Shown piece by piece: positions 47,644 to 54,529 of a stretch of DNA of 64,000 nucleotides; position 1 is the stretch's first letter, and each line of letters starts with the position of its first letter. Made by a program: the position numbers and the translations under genes. The DNA is from Pelagibacterium halotolerans B2 (GTDB lineage: Bacteria; Pseudomonadota; Alphaproteobacteria; Rhizobiales; Devosiaceae). A model generated the notes under the pieces. The model worked only from the letters and a program-made list of their open reading frames with translations, was not told where the DNA came from and made no database searches. Where the stretch lies: contig NC_016078.1 of assembly GCF_000230555.1 (NCBI RefSeq), forward strand, positions 1,984,001 to 2,048,000, read 5' to 3'.

Positions 47644-50124
47644 TCAAATGTGCGGCGCTCCCCAGATATCGTCGGCGTATTCGCGGATCGTGCGATCCGA
47701 GGAAAACCAGGCCATTCGGGCCGTATTGCGGATGGCCATGGCGTTCCAGACCGTGCGGTCGCTCCAGAGCGTATCGACCTTGCGCTGCGCGGCGCAATAG
47801 GCATCGAAATCGCGTGCCACCATGAACCAGTCATGGTCGTAAAGCCCGTCCATCAGGGAGCGATAACGCGCCCGGTCGTCCGGAGAGAACACACCCGACC
47901 CGATCGCTTCGATAACTTCGCGCAGCGTCGGACTGGCTTCGATCATTTCGCGCGGGGCGCGGTTCTGGGCGCGAACGTCATCGACCTCGTCGGCGGTCAT
48001 TCCGAAAATCACAATGTTTTCAGGGCCTAACCGCTCGCGCATCTCGACATTGGCCCCGTCCATCGTGCCGATGGTCAACGCCCCGTTGAGCGCGAACTTC
48101 ATGTTCCCGGTCCCCGACGCTTCCATGCCGGCGGTGGAGATCTGTTCGGACAGATCGGCCGCCGGGATGATGGTTTCGGCCAGCGACACATTGTAATTGG
48201 GAAGGAACACCACCTTCAGAAGCCCGCGCACCGCCGGGTCGTTGTTGATGACCTTGGCGACGTCGTTGATGAGCTTGATGATGAGCTTGGCGTTCCAGTA
48301 GCTCGGCGCCGCCTTGCCCGCGAACACCTTGACCCGCGGCACCCAGCGCTTTTCGGGATGGGCGCGGATCATGTTGTACTGAGCCACCGCTTCCATGATG
48401 TTGAGCAATTGCCGCTTGTATTCGTGAATGCGCTTGATCTGGATGTCGAACAGCGCATCGGGTGAGACCGAAATTCCCGCCCGCTCCTTGATCAGCGCCG
48501 CCAGACGCTCCTTGTTGCCGCGCTTGACACCTGCGAACTGGTCCTGGAGCGATTTGTCCTCGGCGTGAGCGTCGAGCTTGATAAGCTGTTCGATATCGTC
48601 CCGGAAATCGGGGCCGATGCGCTCGGAAATCAGCCTTGTCAGCGCCGGATTGCACTGCATCAGCCAGCGGCGCGGGGTGACGCCATTGGTCTTGTTGTTG
48701 ATGCGGTCGGGGTAGAGCTTGTGCAGATCGGCAAACACCGTCTGTTTCATCAATTCGGTATGCAGCGCGGAAACGCCGTTGATCGAATGCGACCCCACGA
48801 ACGCCAACTGCCCCATGCGCAACCGGCGCCCGCCATTCTCGTCGATCAGGGAAATCGCCGCGATCCGGGAATCCTCGAGCCCCTTTTCACGCGCTTCCTC
48901 GAGCACCATGGCGTTGATGGCATAAGCAATCTGCATCTGGCGCGGCAACAGCCGCTCGAGCAGCGCCACCGGCCATGTTTCCAGCGCCTCGGGCAACAGG
49001 GTGTGGTTGGTGTAGGAGAAAATGCCCTTGGTCAGTTTCCACGCCTCGTTCCAGGCCAGCCCCTGCACATCCATCAGGATACGCATCATCTCGGCAATGG
49101 AGATTGCCGGATGGGTGTCGTTGAGTTGGATGGCCACCTTGTCGGGCAGAGACCCCAGATCGCCATATTGCTGGAGATGACGGCGCACGATGTCCTGCAG
49201 CGAGGCCGAGGAGAAGAAGAATTCCTGCCGCAGCCGAAGTTCCTGGCCGGCGGGTGTGGAGTCGGCGGGATAGAGCACGCGGGTGATCGAAACCGCCTTG
49301 GCGCTCTCCTCGAGCGCCCCGATATGATCGCCCGAATTGAACCGGTCGAGCAACAGCGGGTCGATCGGCTGGGCGCTCCAGAGGCGCAGCGTGTTGACGC
49401 GCGCCCCGCGCCAGCCAACCACCGGCGTATCGAAGGCCACGGCATTGAGATGCTCGGCCGGATGCCAGACCTGCCGCACGCTGCCATCGGGCTGTGTCAC
49501 CGGCTCGACCGAACCGCCGAACCCGATCTCGTAAGCGCTTTCGCGCCGCTCGAACTCCCAGGGATTGCCGTGCGCCAGCCAGTCCTCGGGCAGTTCCACC
49601 TGCCAGCCATCGCTCATTTCCTGCCGGAAAAGCCCATGGACATAGCGGATGCCGTAACCGTATGCGGGCACCTTTATGCTCGACATGGATTCAAGGAAAC
49701 ACGCGGCAAGACGGCCAAGTCCGCCATTGCCGAGCGCGGCATCGGGCTCGCGCTCGATCAACTCGTCAAGGTCCACGTTGAAGGACCCAAGCGCCTCGCG
49801 CACCTGTTCCATCATGCCCAGATTGGACACGGCATCGCGCATCAGGCGGCCGATCAGAAATTCAAGGCTGAGATAATAGACGCGCTTCTGGGAGGTCCGC
49901 CACGTATCGCGCGTCGATTCCATCCATTGGTCGATGATCCGGTCGCGAATGGTCAGGATGGTCGCGGTCAGCCAATCGGTGCGGCGCGCGACGATGGGAT
50001 CCTTGCCAACGGCATAGGTCAGCTTTTCGAGGATTTCGTTGCGAAGCGTTTCAGCATCGTTAGCCCGGGGCTGAGGTGTGGGAGCATCGTAAACGATCGG
50101 CTTTTGCGGCATGTCGCAACCCAT
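47644..50124 (-). CDS. glgP: Glycogen phosphorylase
   Basis: Releases glucose-1-phosphate from glycogen. It has 826 residues, normal for GT35. The PLP-binding region is EASGTGNMKFALNGALTIGT with the conserved Lys. Other marks are YYLSLEFLIGR near the N-terminus, ALGNGGLGRLAACFLESM, and NDTHPAISIAEMMRIL. It is the first gene of the minus-strand glycogen cluster. The upstream Shine-Dalgarno (GGGGAGG) is ideally placed for a short out-of-frame ORF starting 7 nt earlier instead of for the glgP ATG, and an in-frame stop lies just before that ATG. Confidence 0.95.
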   Translation of the reverse strand: MGCDMPQKPIVYDAPTPQPRANDAETLRNEILEKLTYAVGKDPIVARRTDWLTATILTIRDRIIDQWMESTRDTWRTSQKRVYYLSLEFLIGRLMRDAVSNLGMMEQVREALGSFNVDLDELIEREPDAALGNGGLGRLAACFLESMSSIKVPAYGYGIRYVHGLFRQEMSDGWQVELPEDWLAHGNPWEFERRESAYEIGFGGSVEPVTQPDGSVRQVWHPAEHLNAVAFDTPVVGWRGARVNTLRLWSAQPIDPLLLDRFNSGDHIGALEESAKAVSITRVLYPADSTPAGQELRLRQEFFFSSASLQDIVRRHLQQYGDLGSLPDKVAIQLNDTHPAISIAEMMRILMDVQGLAWNEAWKLTKGIFSYTNHTLLPEALETWPVALLERLLPRQMQIAYAINAMVLEEAREKGLEDSRIAAISLIDENGGRRLRMGQLAFVGSHSINGVSALHTELMKQTVFADLHKLYPDRINNKTNGVTPRRWLMQCNPALTRLISERIGPDFRDDIEQLIKLDAHAEDKSLQDQFAGVKRGNKERLAALIKERAGISVSPDALFDIQIKRIHEYKRQLLNIMEAVAQYNMIRAHPEKRWVPRVKVFAGKAAPSYWNAKLIIKLINDVAKVINNDPAVRGLLKVVFLPNYNVSLAETIIPAADLSEQISTAGMEASGTGNMKFALNGALTIGTMDGANVEMRERLGPENIVIFGMTADEVDDVRAQNRAPREMIEASPTLREVIEAIGSGVFSPDDRARYRSLMDGLYDHDWFMVARDFDAYCAAQRKVDTLWSDRTVWNAMAIRNTARMAWFSSDRTIREYADDIWGAPHI

Positions 50125-50131
50125 GGTTCAT
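50060..50131 (-). CDS. Possible 23-codon upstream ORF overlapping the glgP start
   Basis: An ATG at 50131 follows GGGGAGG by 7 nt and opens a frame (MNHGLRHAAKADRLR...) that overlaps the glgP start region in another frame. It ends about 64 nt inside glgP. It may be a translated leader or simply an accident; no product is claimed. Confidence 0.25.
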   Translation of the reverse strand: MNHGLRHAAKADRLRCSHTSAPG

Positions 50132-50250
50132 GTCTGTTCCTCCCCTCAGAGAATTTGAGTGTTGCACGAGTTCCGGCCGCGTTCCAGCACCTTTAGCGTC
50201 ATGGCGCTCATGCGCTTCCAACATGGTTGAACAAAAAATGCAGCGACAAC

Positions 50251-50275
50251 GGAACCGGCGGGCCACGGGCGCGTT
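50251..50275 (+). promoter_or_regulatory. EcfG-type promoter of sRNA candidate 1
   Basis: GGAAC at 50251-50255, 16 nt, CGTT at 50272-50275 on the plus strand. This is the general stress sigma factor pattern, same spacing as the nepR-ecfG and phyR sites. Expected transcription start is about 50281. Confidence 0.75.
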
Positions 50276-50280
50276 TTAGG

Positions 50281-50362
50281 GACAGCCGATGGAGGCGCCC
50301 CTACCTTCATCGTGCCAAGCCCTGACCCTAAAGAGGATTGCTGCCCGGCGATCCTCTTTTTT
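50281..50362 (+). ncRNA. Candidate EcfG-dependent small RNA 1 (GsrN-like)
   Basis: A roughly 80-nt unit between an EcfG-type promoter and a clear intrinsic terminator, with no convincing ORF. The 5' part folds as a 9-bp stem, CGATGGAGG with CCTTCATCG (one G-U), closing an exposed C-rich loop CGCCCCUA at 50296-50303. The 3' end is a terminator, stem AAAGAGGAT / ATCCTCTTT then T residues. GsrN of Caulobacter is a sigma-T-driven sRNA with a C-rich 5' loop that pairs with target mRNAs. The likeness is in promoter, architecture and genomic setting, not in proven sequence homology. Ends are predicted. Confidence 0.6.
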
Positions 50363-50363
50363 T
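50329..50363 (+). terminator. Intrinsic terminator of sRNA candidate 1
   Basis: Perfect stem AAAGAGGAT / ATCCTCTTT with a 12-nt loop, merging into seven or more T residues on the plus strand. Confidence 0.85.
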
Positions 50364-50373
50364 ATGCGAGACC

Positions 50374-50398
50374 GGAACCAATTTCAGCAACCGGCGTT
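50374..50398 (+). promoter_or_regulatory. EcfG-type promoter of sRNA candidate 2
   Basis: GGAAC at 50374-50378, 16 nt, CGTT at 50395-50398, beginning 11 nt after the first terminator. Expected start is about 50404. Confidence 0.7.
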
Positions 50399-50403
50399 CA
50401 CAG

Positions 50404-50479
50404 GTAACGCGGATGCGTTTCCCCCAAGCGCTTTCGCTATCAGAAAGGCCGGGAGTCCCAAAAGGCTCCCGGTCTTTCC
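50404..50479 (+). ncRNA. Candidate EcfG-dependent small RNA 2
   Basis: A roughly 75-nt unit with its own promoter and terminator, immediately after the first candidate. An imperfect stem (GCGTT with AAGCGC) presents a CCCCC-containing loop near 50418-50426. The 3' hairpin CCGGGAG / CTCCCGG is followed by TCTTTCC. No ORF with a ribosome site was found. Like candidate 1 it shows a C-rich loop suited to pairing with G-rich ribosome-binding sites. Ends are predicted; it is a tandem relative by design, not clearly by sequence. Confidence 0.5.
50449..50479 (+). terminator. Intrinsic terminator of sRNA candidate 2
   Basis: Stem CCGGGAG / CTCCCGG with a 10-nt loop, then TCTTTCC on the plus strand. 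The T-run is interrupted, so efficiency may be moderate. Confidence 0.6.
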
Positions 50480-50512
50480 TCGTTGCGGGACCGGATTTCC
50501 CTAACGTTGGGA

Positions 50513-51520
50513 TCAGGTGATGTGATTGCCGTCTATGCGCAGGGCATAGTCCACGCGGCTGCCGTTGACGGCAAGCTCGCCCATCCCATCCACCGCCAGG
50601 GGCACGACGCTTTCGAGGAATTTGCGGGTCAGCGGCTCGATCTCGTGAGCCGTCGTTCCAGCACCGAGACGCTCGGTCCATTTGACGACCAGGTTACGTC
50701 CGCCATCCGACCGGGACTCGACGCTGAAGGCCACATGGATCGCCCCGTCGCCGGGATAGAGTTGGCCATTGCGCACGGCGTTGGACGCCAGTTCGTGGAT
50801 GGCGAGCCCCACATAGAGCGCGGCATTGGGTGAGACCACGAGATCATCGCCCTTGAGTTCGACAGGGAGGGCATTGTCCCGATGGAAAAGCGCGATCTGA
50901 CGAGAGATCAAATCGCTGAGCAACGCCCCTTGCCAGTCGCGATCCGTTACCAGGTCCTGGGCGCGCGCAATAGCCTGCAATCGCCCTGAAAACGCGGTAA
51001 CGAAACCGGGGATGCTGTTGGCGCTGCGCGCAGTCTGGGAGGCAAGCGAAAGCACGATCGCCAGAAGGTTGCGCGAGCGGTGGCTGACCTCGCGCAACAG
51101 GTTCTTGAGTTGGACTTCGCGGCGCTTCTGGGCGCTGATATCGATGATTGTGGAATAGACCCCCATCGCCGAACCCGACGGTTCGAGATCGGGATCGATC
51201 CAGATGTCGAACCAGCGCACTTCTCCGCCAATATTGACCGGCAGCTCGAACCTTTGGGGTTCGCGGGTTTCAATGACATGGAGTTTGGTGGCCCTGAGGC
51301 GTTCGGCGGCCAGCCGGGGCAGGAAATCGGCATCTGTGTTTCCCAGCACATCCGCCAGTTCTATGCCGGCGGGCAGGTTTTCCGCCCACTCATAGAGCAG
51401 ATCCCGATTCTGATAACTCAGGGAAACCGGCGTTCGGCTCAGGGCCCGCATGGCAAACGCGAAGCGGCGTGAGCTCTCAAGGGCACCCCCGCCTGACTTT
51501 CCGTTGTCCTGACCCTTCAT
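50513..51520 (-). CDS. HWE-type sensor histidine kinase of the general stress locus
   Basis: 335 residues. A PAS-like domain covers about residues 20-130 (LYEWAENLPAGIELADVLG, WFDIWIDPDLEPSG, GVYSTIIDISAQKRRE). The HWE/HisKA_2 domain has the phospho-acceptor in REVSHRSRNLLAIVLSLASQ, HELASNAVRNGQL in the ATP domain, and the WxE motif in VKWTERLG. There is no membrane segment. Kinases of this class phosphorylate PhyR, whose gene is three genes away. ATG 51520 is used, but a GTG at 51559 in the same frame is equally possible; neither has a good ribosome site. Confidence 0.87.
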   Translation of the reverse strand: MKGQDNGKSGGGALESSRRFAFAMRALSRTPVSLSYQNRDLLYEWAENLPAGIELADVLGNTDADFLPRLAAERLRATKLHVIETREPQRFELPVNIGGEVRWFDIWIDPDLEPSGSAMGVYSTIIDISAQKRREVQLKNLLREVSHRSRNLLAIVLSLASQTARSANSIPGFVTAFSGRLQAIARAQDLVTDRDWQGALLSDLISRQIALFHRDNALPVELKGDDLVVSPNAALYVGLAIHELASNAVRNGQLYPGDGAIHVAFSVESRSDGGRNLVVKWTERLGAGTTAHEIEPLTRKFLESVVPLAVDGMGELAVNGSRVDYALRIDGNHIT

Positions 51521-51604
51521 AGTCGACGCATGTTTGTCCGAGTGTTCCACAAGCCCCACTTAAACCGCATCAGCAGGCGGTCCGATTTCCGTCCCGAGGG
51601 GAGG

Positions 51605-51772
51605 CTAACGTGTCCGCCGAGCCAACCCCATGATGAGACCAATAACCATTGCGACGAGAAATACAAAGAATAGAATCTGTGCAATCGAGGACGCTGCCCC
51701 GGCGATCCCGCCAAATCCGAGAACGCCGGCGATGATAGCTATAATGAGAAATGCCAGTGCCCAACCAAGCAT
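51605..51772 (-). CDS. DUF1328 small membrane protein
   Basis: 55 residues, nearly all membrane: [20 protein letters not shown], then [20 protein letters not shown] and a basic end LARRTR. This is the whole length of the DUF1328 (YtjA) family, small stress-associated inner-membrane proteins of unknown function. An EcfG-type promoter lies 37-61 nt upstream, between phyR and this gene, so general stress control is likely. Confidence 0.9.
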   Translation of the reverse strand: MLGWALAFLIIAIIAGVLGFGGIAGAASSIAQILFFVFLVAMVIGLIMGLARRTR

Positions 51773-51808
51773 CGATCGTACTCCCGTAAAATACTGAACT
51801 TACGAAAG

Positions 51809-51833
51809 AACGAACCGGGCGCCGGGTTGTTCC
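51809..51833 (-). promoter_or_regulatory. EcfG-type promoter of the DUF1328 gene
   Basis: Minus-strand GGAAC, 16 nt, CGTT. It begins 15 nt past the phyR stop, so the DUF1328 gene has its own stress promoter in addition to any phyR readthrough. Confidence 0.75.
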
Positions 51834-51847
51834 GGCGCCGTGCCGAT

Positions 51848-52645
51848 TTATGCGGCCTGCTCCATTTGCTCGGAAAAGAAGAGCACCTGACTGACCAGCG
51901 CCTTGACCATGTCGGGCTGGAAAGGCTTGGTGACAAGAAAGGCGGGTTCGGGTCGTTCGCCGGTCAGAAGACGTTCAGGGAACGCGGTGATGAAGATCAC
52001 CGGAACGCTGGCCGAACGCAGCATGTCGTTGACCGCATCGATGCCCGAGCTGCCATCGGCAAGCTGGATGTCGGCAAGAACCAGCCCGGGGCGGCGCTGG
52101 TTGAAAAGCTCGACCGCTTCCTTGTGCGTCCGCGCAACGCCTGTCACCGAATGACCCAGCGATTCCACCATCTGTTCAATGTCCATGGCAATCAGCGGCT
52201 CGTCCTCGATGATAAGAACGGTCGTTGCGACCTGCCGCGCCATCTCGGTGGAAGCGGTTTCGATGAGATCGGCAAATTCCACGTCGCTGACACCGAGAAT
52301 TTCAGCGCCCTCGTCATTGGAGAACCGCTCCACCGCCATCAGAAGGAACGCCTGGCGCGGCAGCGGTGCGATCGCACGCAGACTGCGGCGGGCCTGCTCT
52401 TCCCATGCGTGGGCCGCAGGCGGCAGGTCGGCCAGATTGATATCGACCGATTTCCAGAGTTGGGAAAAGACCTTGTACAGGGCGACCTTGGGATCCAGAT
52501 CGGTCGGAAAAATCGACCTGTCTGCAACGAGTGCCTCAAGCGTGGCCGACACATATGCGTCACCGCTCGATTGGCTACCGGTCAACGACCGCGCAAAACG
52601 TCTGAGATACGGAATGTGCGGCGCAATCAACTCAGCAAGATTCAT
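51848..52645 (-). CDS. phyR: General stress response anti-anti-sigma regulator PhyR
   Basis: 265 residues. The N-terminal sigma-like domain (about 1-125, LIAPHIPYLRRFARSLTGSQ... LPRQAFLLMAVERFSNDEGAEILG) mimics ECF regions 2 and 4. The C-terminal receiver has the acidic residues in VLIIEDEPLIAMD, the phospho-acceptor in LVLADIQLADGSSG and Lys in LVTKPFQ. When phosphorylated it binds NepR and frees EcfG. It is divergent from nepR-ecfG. ATG 52645 has GAGGGAGC upstream; longer frames are rejected. Confidence 0.97.
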   Translation of the reverse strand: MNLAELIAPHIPYLRRFARSLTGSQSSGDAYVSATLEALVADRSIFPTDLDPKVALYKVFSQLWKSVDINLADLPPAAHAWEEQARRSLRAIAPLPRQAFLLMAVERFSNDEGAEILGVSDVEFADLIETASTEMARQVATTVLIIEDEPLIAMDIEQMVESLGHSVTGVARTHKEAVELFNQRRPGLVLADIQLADGSSGIDAVNDMLRSASVPVIFITAFPERLLTGERPEPAFLVTKPFQPDMVKALVSQVLFFSEQMEQAA

Positions 52646-52705
52646 AAATATAGCTCCCTCGCATAGTCGTCTCGCTTGACGCGCAAGCAGCGACAATGGA
52701 CCGAT

Positions 52706-52730
52706 AACGGCACCTTTGACAAAAAGTTCC
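52706..52730 (-). promoter_or_regulatory. EcfG-type promoter of phyR
   Basis: Minus-strand GGAAC (52726-52730), 16 nt, CGTT (52706-52709), about 60 nt before the phyR start. It lies back to back with the nepR promoter; the two -35 elements are only 8 nt apart. Confidence 0.85.
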
Positions 52731-52738
52731 GCAACCAT

Positions 52739-52763
52739 GGAACTTTTTTTGTCCCTTGACGTT
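52739..52763 (+). promoter_or_regulatory. EcfG-type promoter of nepR-ecfG
   Basis: Plus-strand GGAAC (52739-52743), 16 nt, CGTT (52760-52763). Gives positive autoregulation of ecfG and simultaneous rise of its anti-sigma factor. Confidence 0.88.
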
Positions 52764-52826
52764 TCCGGAGCCAGCAACAAGTCGCTTTGTGGGGTAAACG
52801 TGACGCAACTCAGCAGCAAGAACAGC

Positions 52827-53018
52827 ATGATTGGTGATGATCAGGACGAAAAGGTTCACGAGAGCGAAGGCAAGCCAAGCCTGGGGGCCGATTCACAAGC
52901 CTTCATTGGGCTCAAGCTGCGCGAACTCTACGACGACGTCGTCGCAGAGCCGGTTCCCGATCGTCTGCTTGAGCTGCTAGGCAAGCTCGGAGACGATGAC
53001 AAGTCCAAGTCCGAATAG
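52827..53018 (+). CDS. nepR: Anti-sigma factor NepR
   Basis: 63 residues. The NepR core FIGLKLRELYDDVVAEPVPDRLLELLGKL is unmistakable, with short flexible ends. It holds EcfG inactive until phospho-PhyR binds it. ATG 52827 (MIGDDQDE) is used; a GTG at 52800 in frame is possible because a GGGG lies just ahead of it. It is 9 nt upstream of ecfG. Confidence 0.93.
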   Translation: MIGDDQDEKVHESEGKPSLGADSQAFIGLKLRELYDDVVAEPVPDRLLELLGKLGDDDKSKSE

Positions 53019-53027
53019 GAGGCGGCC

Positions 53028-53585
53028 ATGTCAGACACATACGATTTCCGCGCCGAACTTCTCGCCGTAATTCCCAACCTTCGTGCATTTGCAATGTCTC
53101 TTGTCGGTGCAGCCGACAAGGCCGATGATCTGGTCCAGGAAACCCTTGTGCGCGCATGGGACAAGCGATCCTCGTTTACGCCGGGCACCAATCTCAAGGG
53201 CTGGCTGTTCACGATCCTGCGCAATGAATTCTACAGCCAGATGCGCAAGCGCAAGCGCGAGGTGTCCGATCCCGAAGGCGCGATGGCCGAAAAGCTGTCG
53301 AGCCATCCCGAACAGGTCGGACGGCTCGACATGGAAGATTTCAAAAAGGCCGTGAACCAGCTCCCCGAAGATCAGCGCGAAGCGCTTATCCTGGTGGGCG
53401 CCTCGGGATTTTCCTACGAGGAAGCGGCCGAGATCTGCGATTGTGCCGTGGGCACGATCAAAAGCCGCGTCAGCCGTGCCCGCACCCAGCTGGCAGCCAT
53501 TCTCAAGCTCGAGGGCGATGGTGAGTTCGGTCCCGACGCCGTTGCGGTCGGTGTTATGAACCTCACCTCCTCAAGCGCAGCCTGA
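53028..53585 (+). CDS. ecfG: General stress ECF sigma factor EcfG
   Basis: 185 residues. Region 2 is NLRAFAMSLVGAADKADDLVQETLVRAWDKRSSF and region 4 is LPEDQREALILVGASGFSYEEAAEICDCAVGTIKSRVSRAR. This is the EcfG (ECF15) class. It binds NepR, 9 nt upstream. AGGAGG precedes the start. Seven promoters of its expected type occur within about 5.5 kb around it. Confidence 0.97.
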   Translation: MSDTYDFRAELLAVIPNLRAFAMSLVGAADKADDLVQETLVRAWDKRSSFTPGTNLKGWLFTILRNEFYSQMRKRKREVSDPEGAMAEKLSSHPEQVGRLDMEDFKKAVNQLPEDQREALILVGASGFSYEEAAEICDCAVGTIKSRVSRARTQLAAILKLEGDGEFGPDAVAVGVMNLTSSSAA

Positions 53586-53611
53586 AAATAGCGAAAACTG
53601 CCCAAAATTAA

Positions 53612-53649
53612 GGGGTTCCGGGCAAGCGGCCCGGAACCTCTTTTTCTTT
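53612..53649 (+). terminator. Intrinsic terminator of nepR-ecfG
   Basis: Perfect stem GGTTCCGGGC / GCCCGGAACC with a 5-nt loop, followed by TCTTTTTCTTT. The 3' arm contains the GGAAC of the next promoter. Confidence 0.9.
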
Positions 53650-53657
53650 CCGGCGTT
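53633..53657 (+). promoter_or_regulatory. EcfG-type promoter overlapping the ecfG terminator
   Basis: GGAAC (53633-53637) lies in the 3' arm of the terminator stem, then 16 nt including its T-run, then CGTT (53654-53657). It would drive the DUF883/holin-like pair starting at 53695. Confidence 0.8.
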
Positions 53658-53694
53658 ACGATTGCGGGTATAACTCCAACATGGGAGGCCAATC

Positions 53695-54027
53695 ATGGCC
53701 CGAGCCGCAACCACTGCACGGACAGCGAAAACCAATAGCGACGATCCGGCGAAGGATCTCGATGCCGAAATCGCCGCGCTGCGCGAAGACATTGCCGCCA
53801 TAACGGCCACACTGGGCGATGTCGTCAAATACCGTACCGACGAAGCCAAGACCGAGGCTCGCCGCCTCCGCAAGACTGCGGAACGCAAGGGCGAAGAAAC
53901 GCTGGAGCAGGTCCAGGACAGTTTCGGGGCCGCGGAAGGCGAGCTGAAGTCGGTGATCCGGGAAAAACCGATCCAGTCAGTGCTTATCGCGGCCGGCGTC
54001 GGCTACATCCTCTCCAAAATCCTTTAA
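53695..54027 (+). CDS. DUF883 (ElaB/YqjD-like) protein
   Basis: 110 residues: a polar N-terminal coiled-coil (LDAEIAALREDIAAITATLG, RRLRKTAERKGEETLEQVQDS) and a C-terminal membrane helix (KPIQSVLIAAGVGYILSKIL). Members such as YqjD bind ribosomes at the membrane in stationary phase. An EcfG-type promoter precedes it, and a holin-like membrane protein gene follows 11 nt later. Confidence 0.9.
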   Translation: MARAATTARTAKTNSDDPAKDLDAEIAALREDIAAITATLGDVVKYRTDEAKTEARRLRKTAERKGEETLEQVQDSFGAAEGELKSVIREKPIQSVLIAAGVGYILSKIL

Positions 54028-54038
54028 GGAGCGGCGCC

Positions 54039-54473
54039 ATGGCGCTGACCGCACCTTTCGCCGCGGTAACCGGCCGCGCAACATCGGCCGTCCGGTCGAT
54101 GGGGCAGTCGGTTGCAGCTTATGCCATCATCAGCCTGATCGGGCTGATGGGGCTCGGATTTCTCGTTGCCGCGCTCTATATCTGGCTGGCCCAGGAAACC
54201 AGCGCGCTGGGCGCCGCCCTGCTTATGGGTGCCGGGTTCGTCGCCATCGCCGGGATTGCGCTGGCCGTCGTCATTGCGCGCAACAACCGCAAAAAGGAAG
54301 AAAGACGCCGCAACGCCGCCAACACGGCAATGATGGCCTCCACGGTCTCACTGGCATCGGCGGGGCTCCGCCTTGCTTCCCGTGCCAAGGGCCCCCTTTT
54401 CTGGCCCGCAGTCGCCGCAATTGCCATCGGATGGTATTTCGGCACGTCGGGCAGCGATCACGACGACGATTAA
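54039..54473 (+). CDS. Phage-holin-like (Actinobacterial holin X type) membrane protein
   Basis: 144 residues with two strong helices at about 25-50 (AAYAIISLIGLMGLGFLVAALYI) and 58-83, a basic segment NNRKKEERRRNAA, and a third hydrophobic stretch (GPLFWPAVAAIAIGWYF) before an acidic tail. Matches the PF07332-type 'phage holin' family, which in this context is a chromosomal stress membrane protein, not a prophage gene. Co-transcribed with the DUF883 gene. Confidence 0.8.
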   Translation: MALTAPFAAVTGRATSAVRSMGQSVAAYAIISLIGLMGLGFLVAALYIWLAQETSALGAALLMGAGFVAIAGIALAVVIARNNRKKEERRRNAANTAMMASTVSLASAGLRLASRAKGPLFWPAVAAIAIGWYFGTSGSDHDDD

Positions 54474-54487
54474 AACGTGCCAGCGGG

Positions 54488-54519
54488 AAAAAGGGCCGGT
54501 CATTGGACCGGCCCTTTTT
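54488..54519. terminator. Bidirectional terminator
   Basis: A 14-bp perfect stem AAAAAGGGCCGGTC / GACCGGCCCTTTTT with a 4-nt loop lies between the convergent holin-like gene and the small gene at 54530. A and T runs flank it, so it works in both directions. Confidence 0.9.
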
Positions 54520-54529
54520 GTATCCAATG

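Noticed and set aside
45303..47825. An 840-codon open frame opposite glgB
   Set aside because: Shadow of glgB, which contains all GH13 catalytic motifs.
51543..51570. EcfG-type promoter for the sensor kinase
   Set aside because: GGAAC is present on the minus strand, but no CGTT occurs at 16 or 17 nt (15 nt then CGTC), and it would start inside or after the longer reading of the gene.
54039..54473. Prophage remnant suggested by the holin-like protein
   Set aside because: No other phage gene is near; the protein belongs to a chromosomal membrane family and lies in a stress operon.
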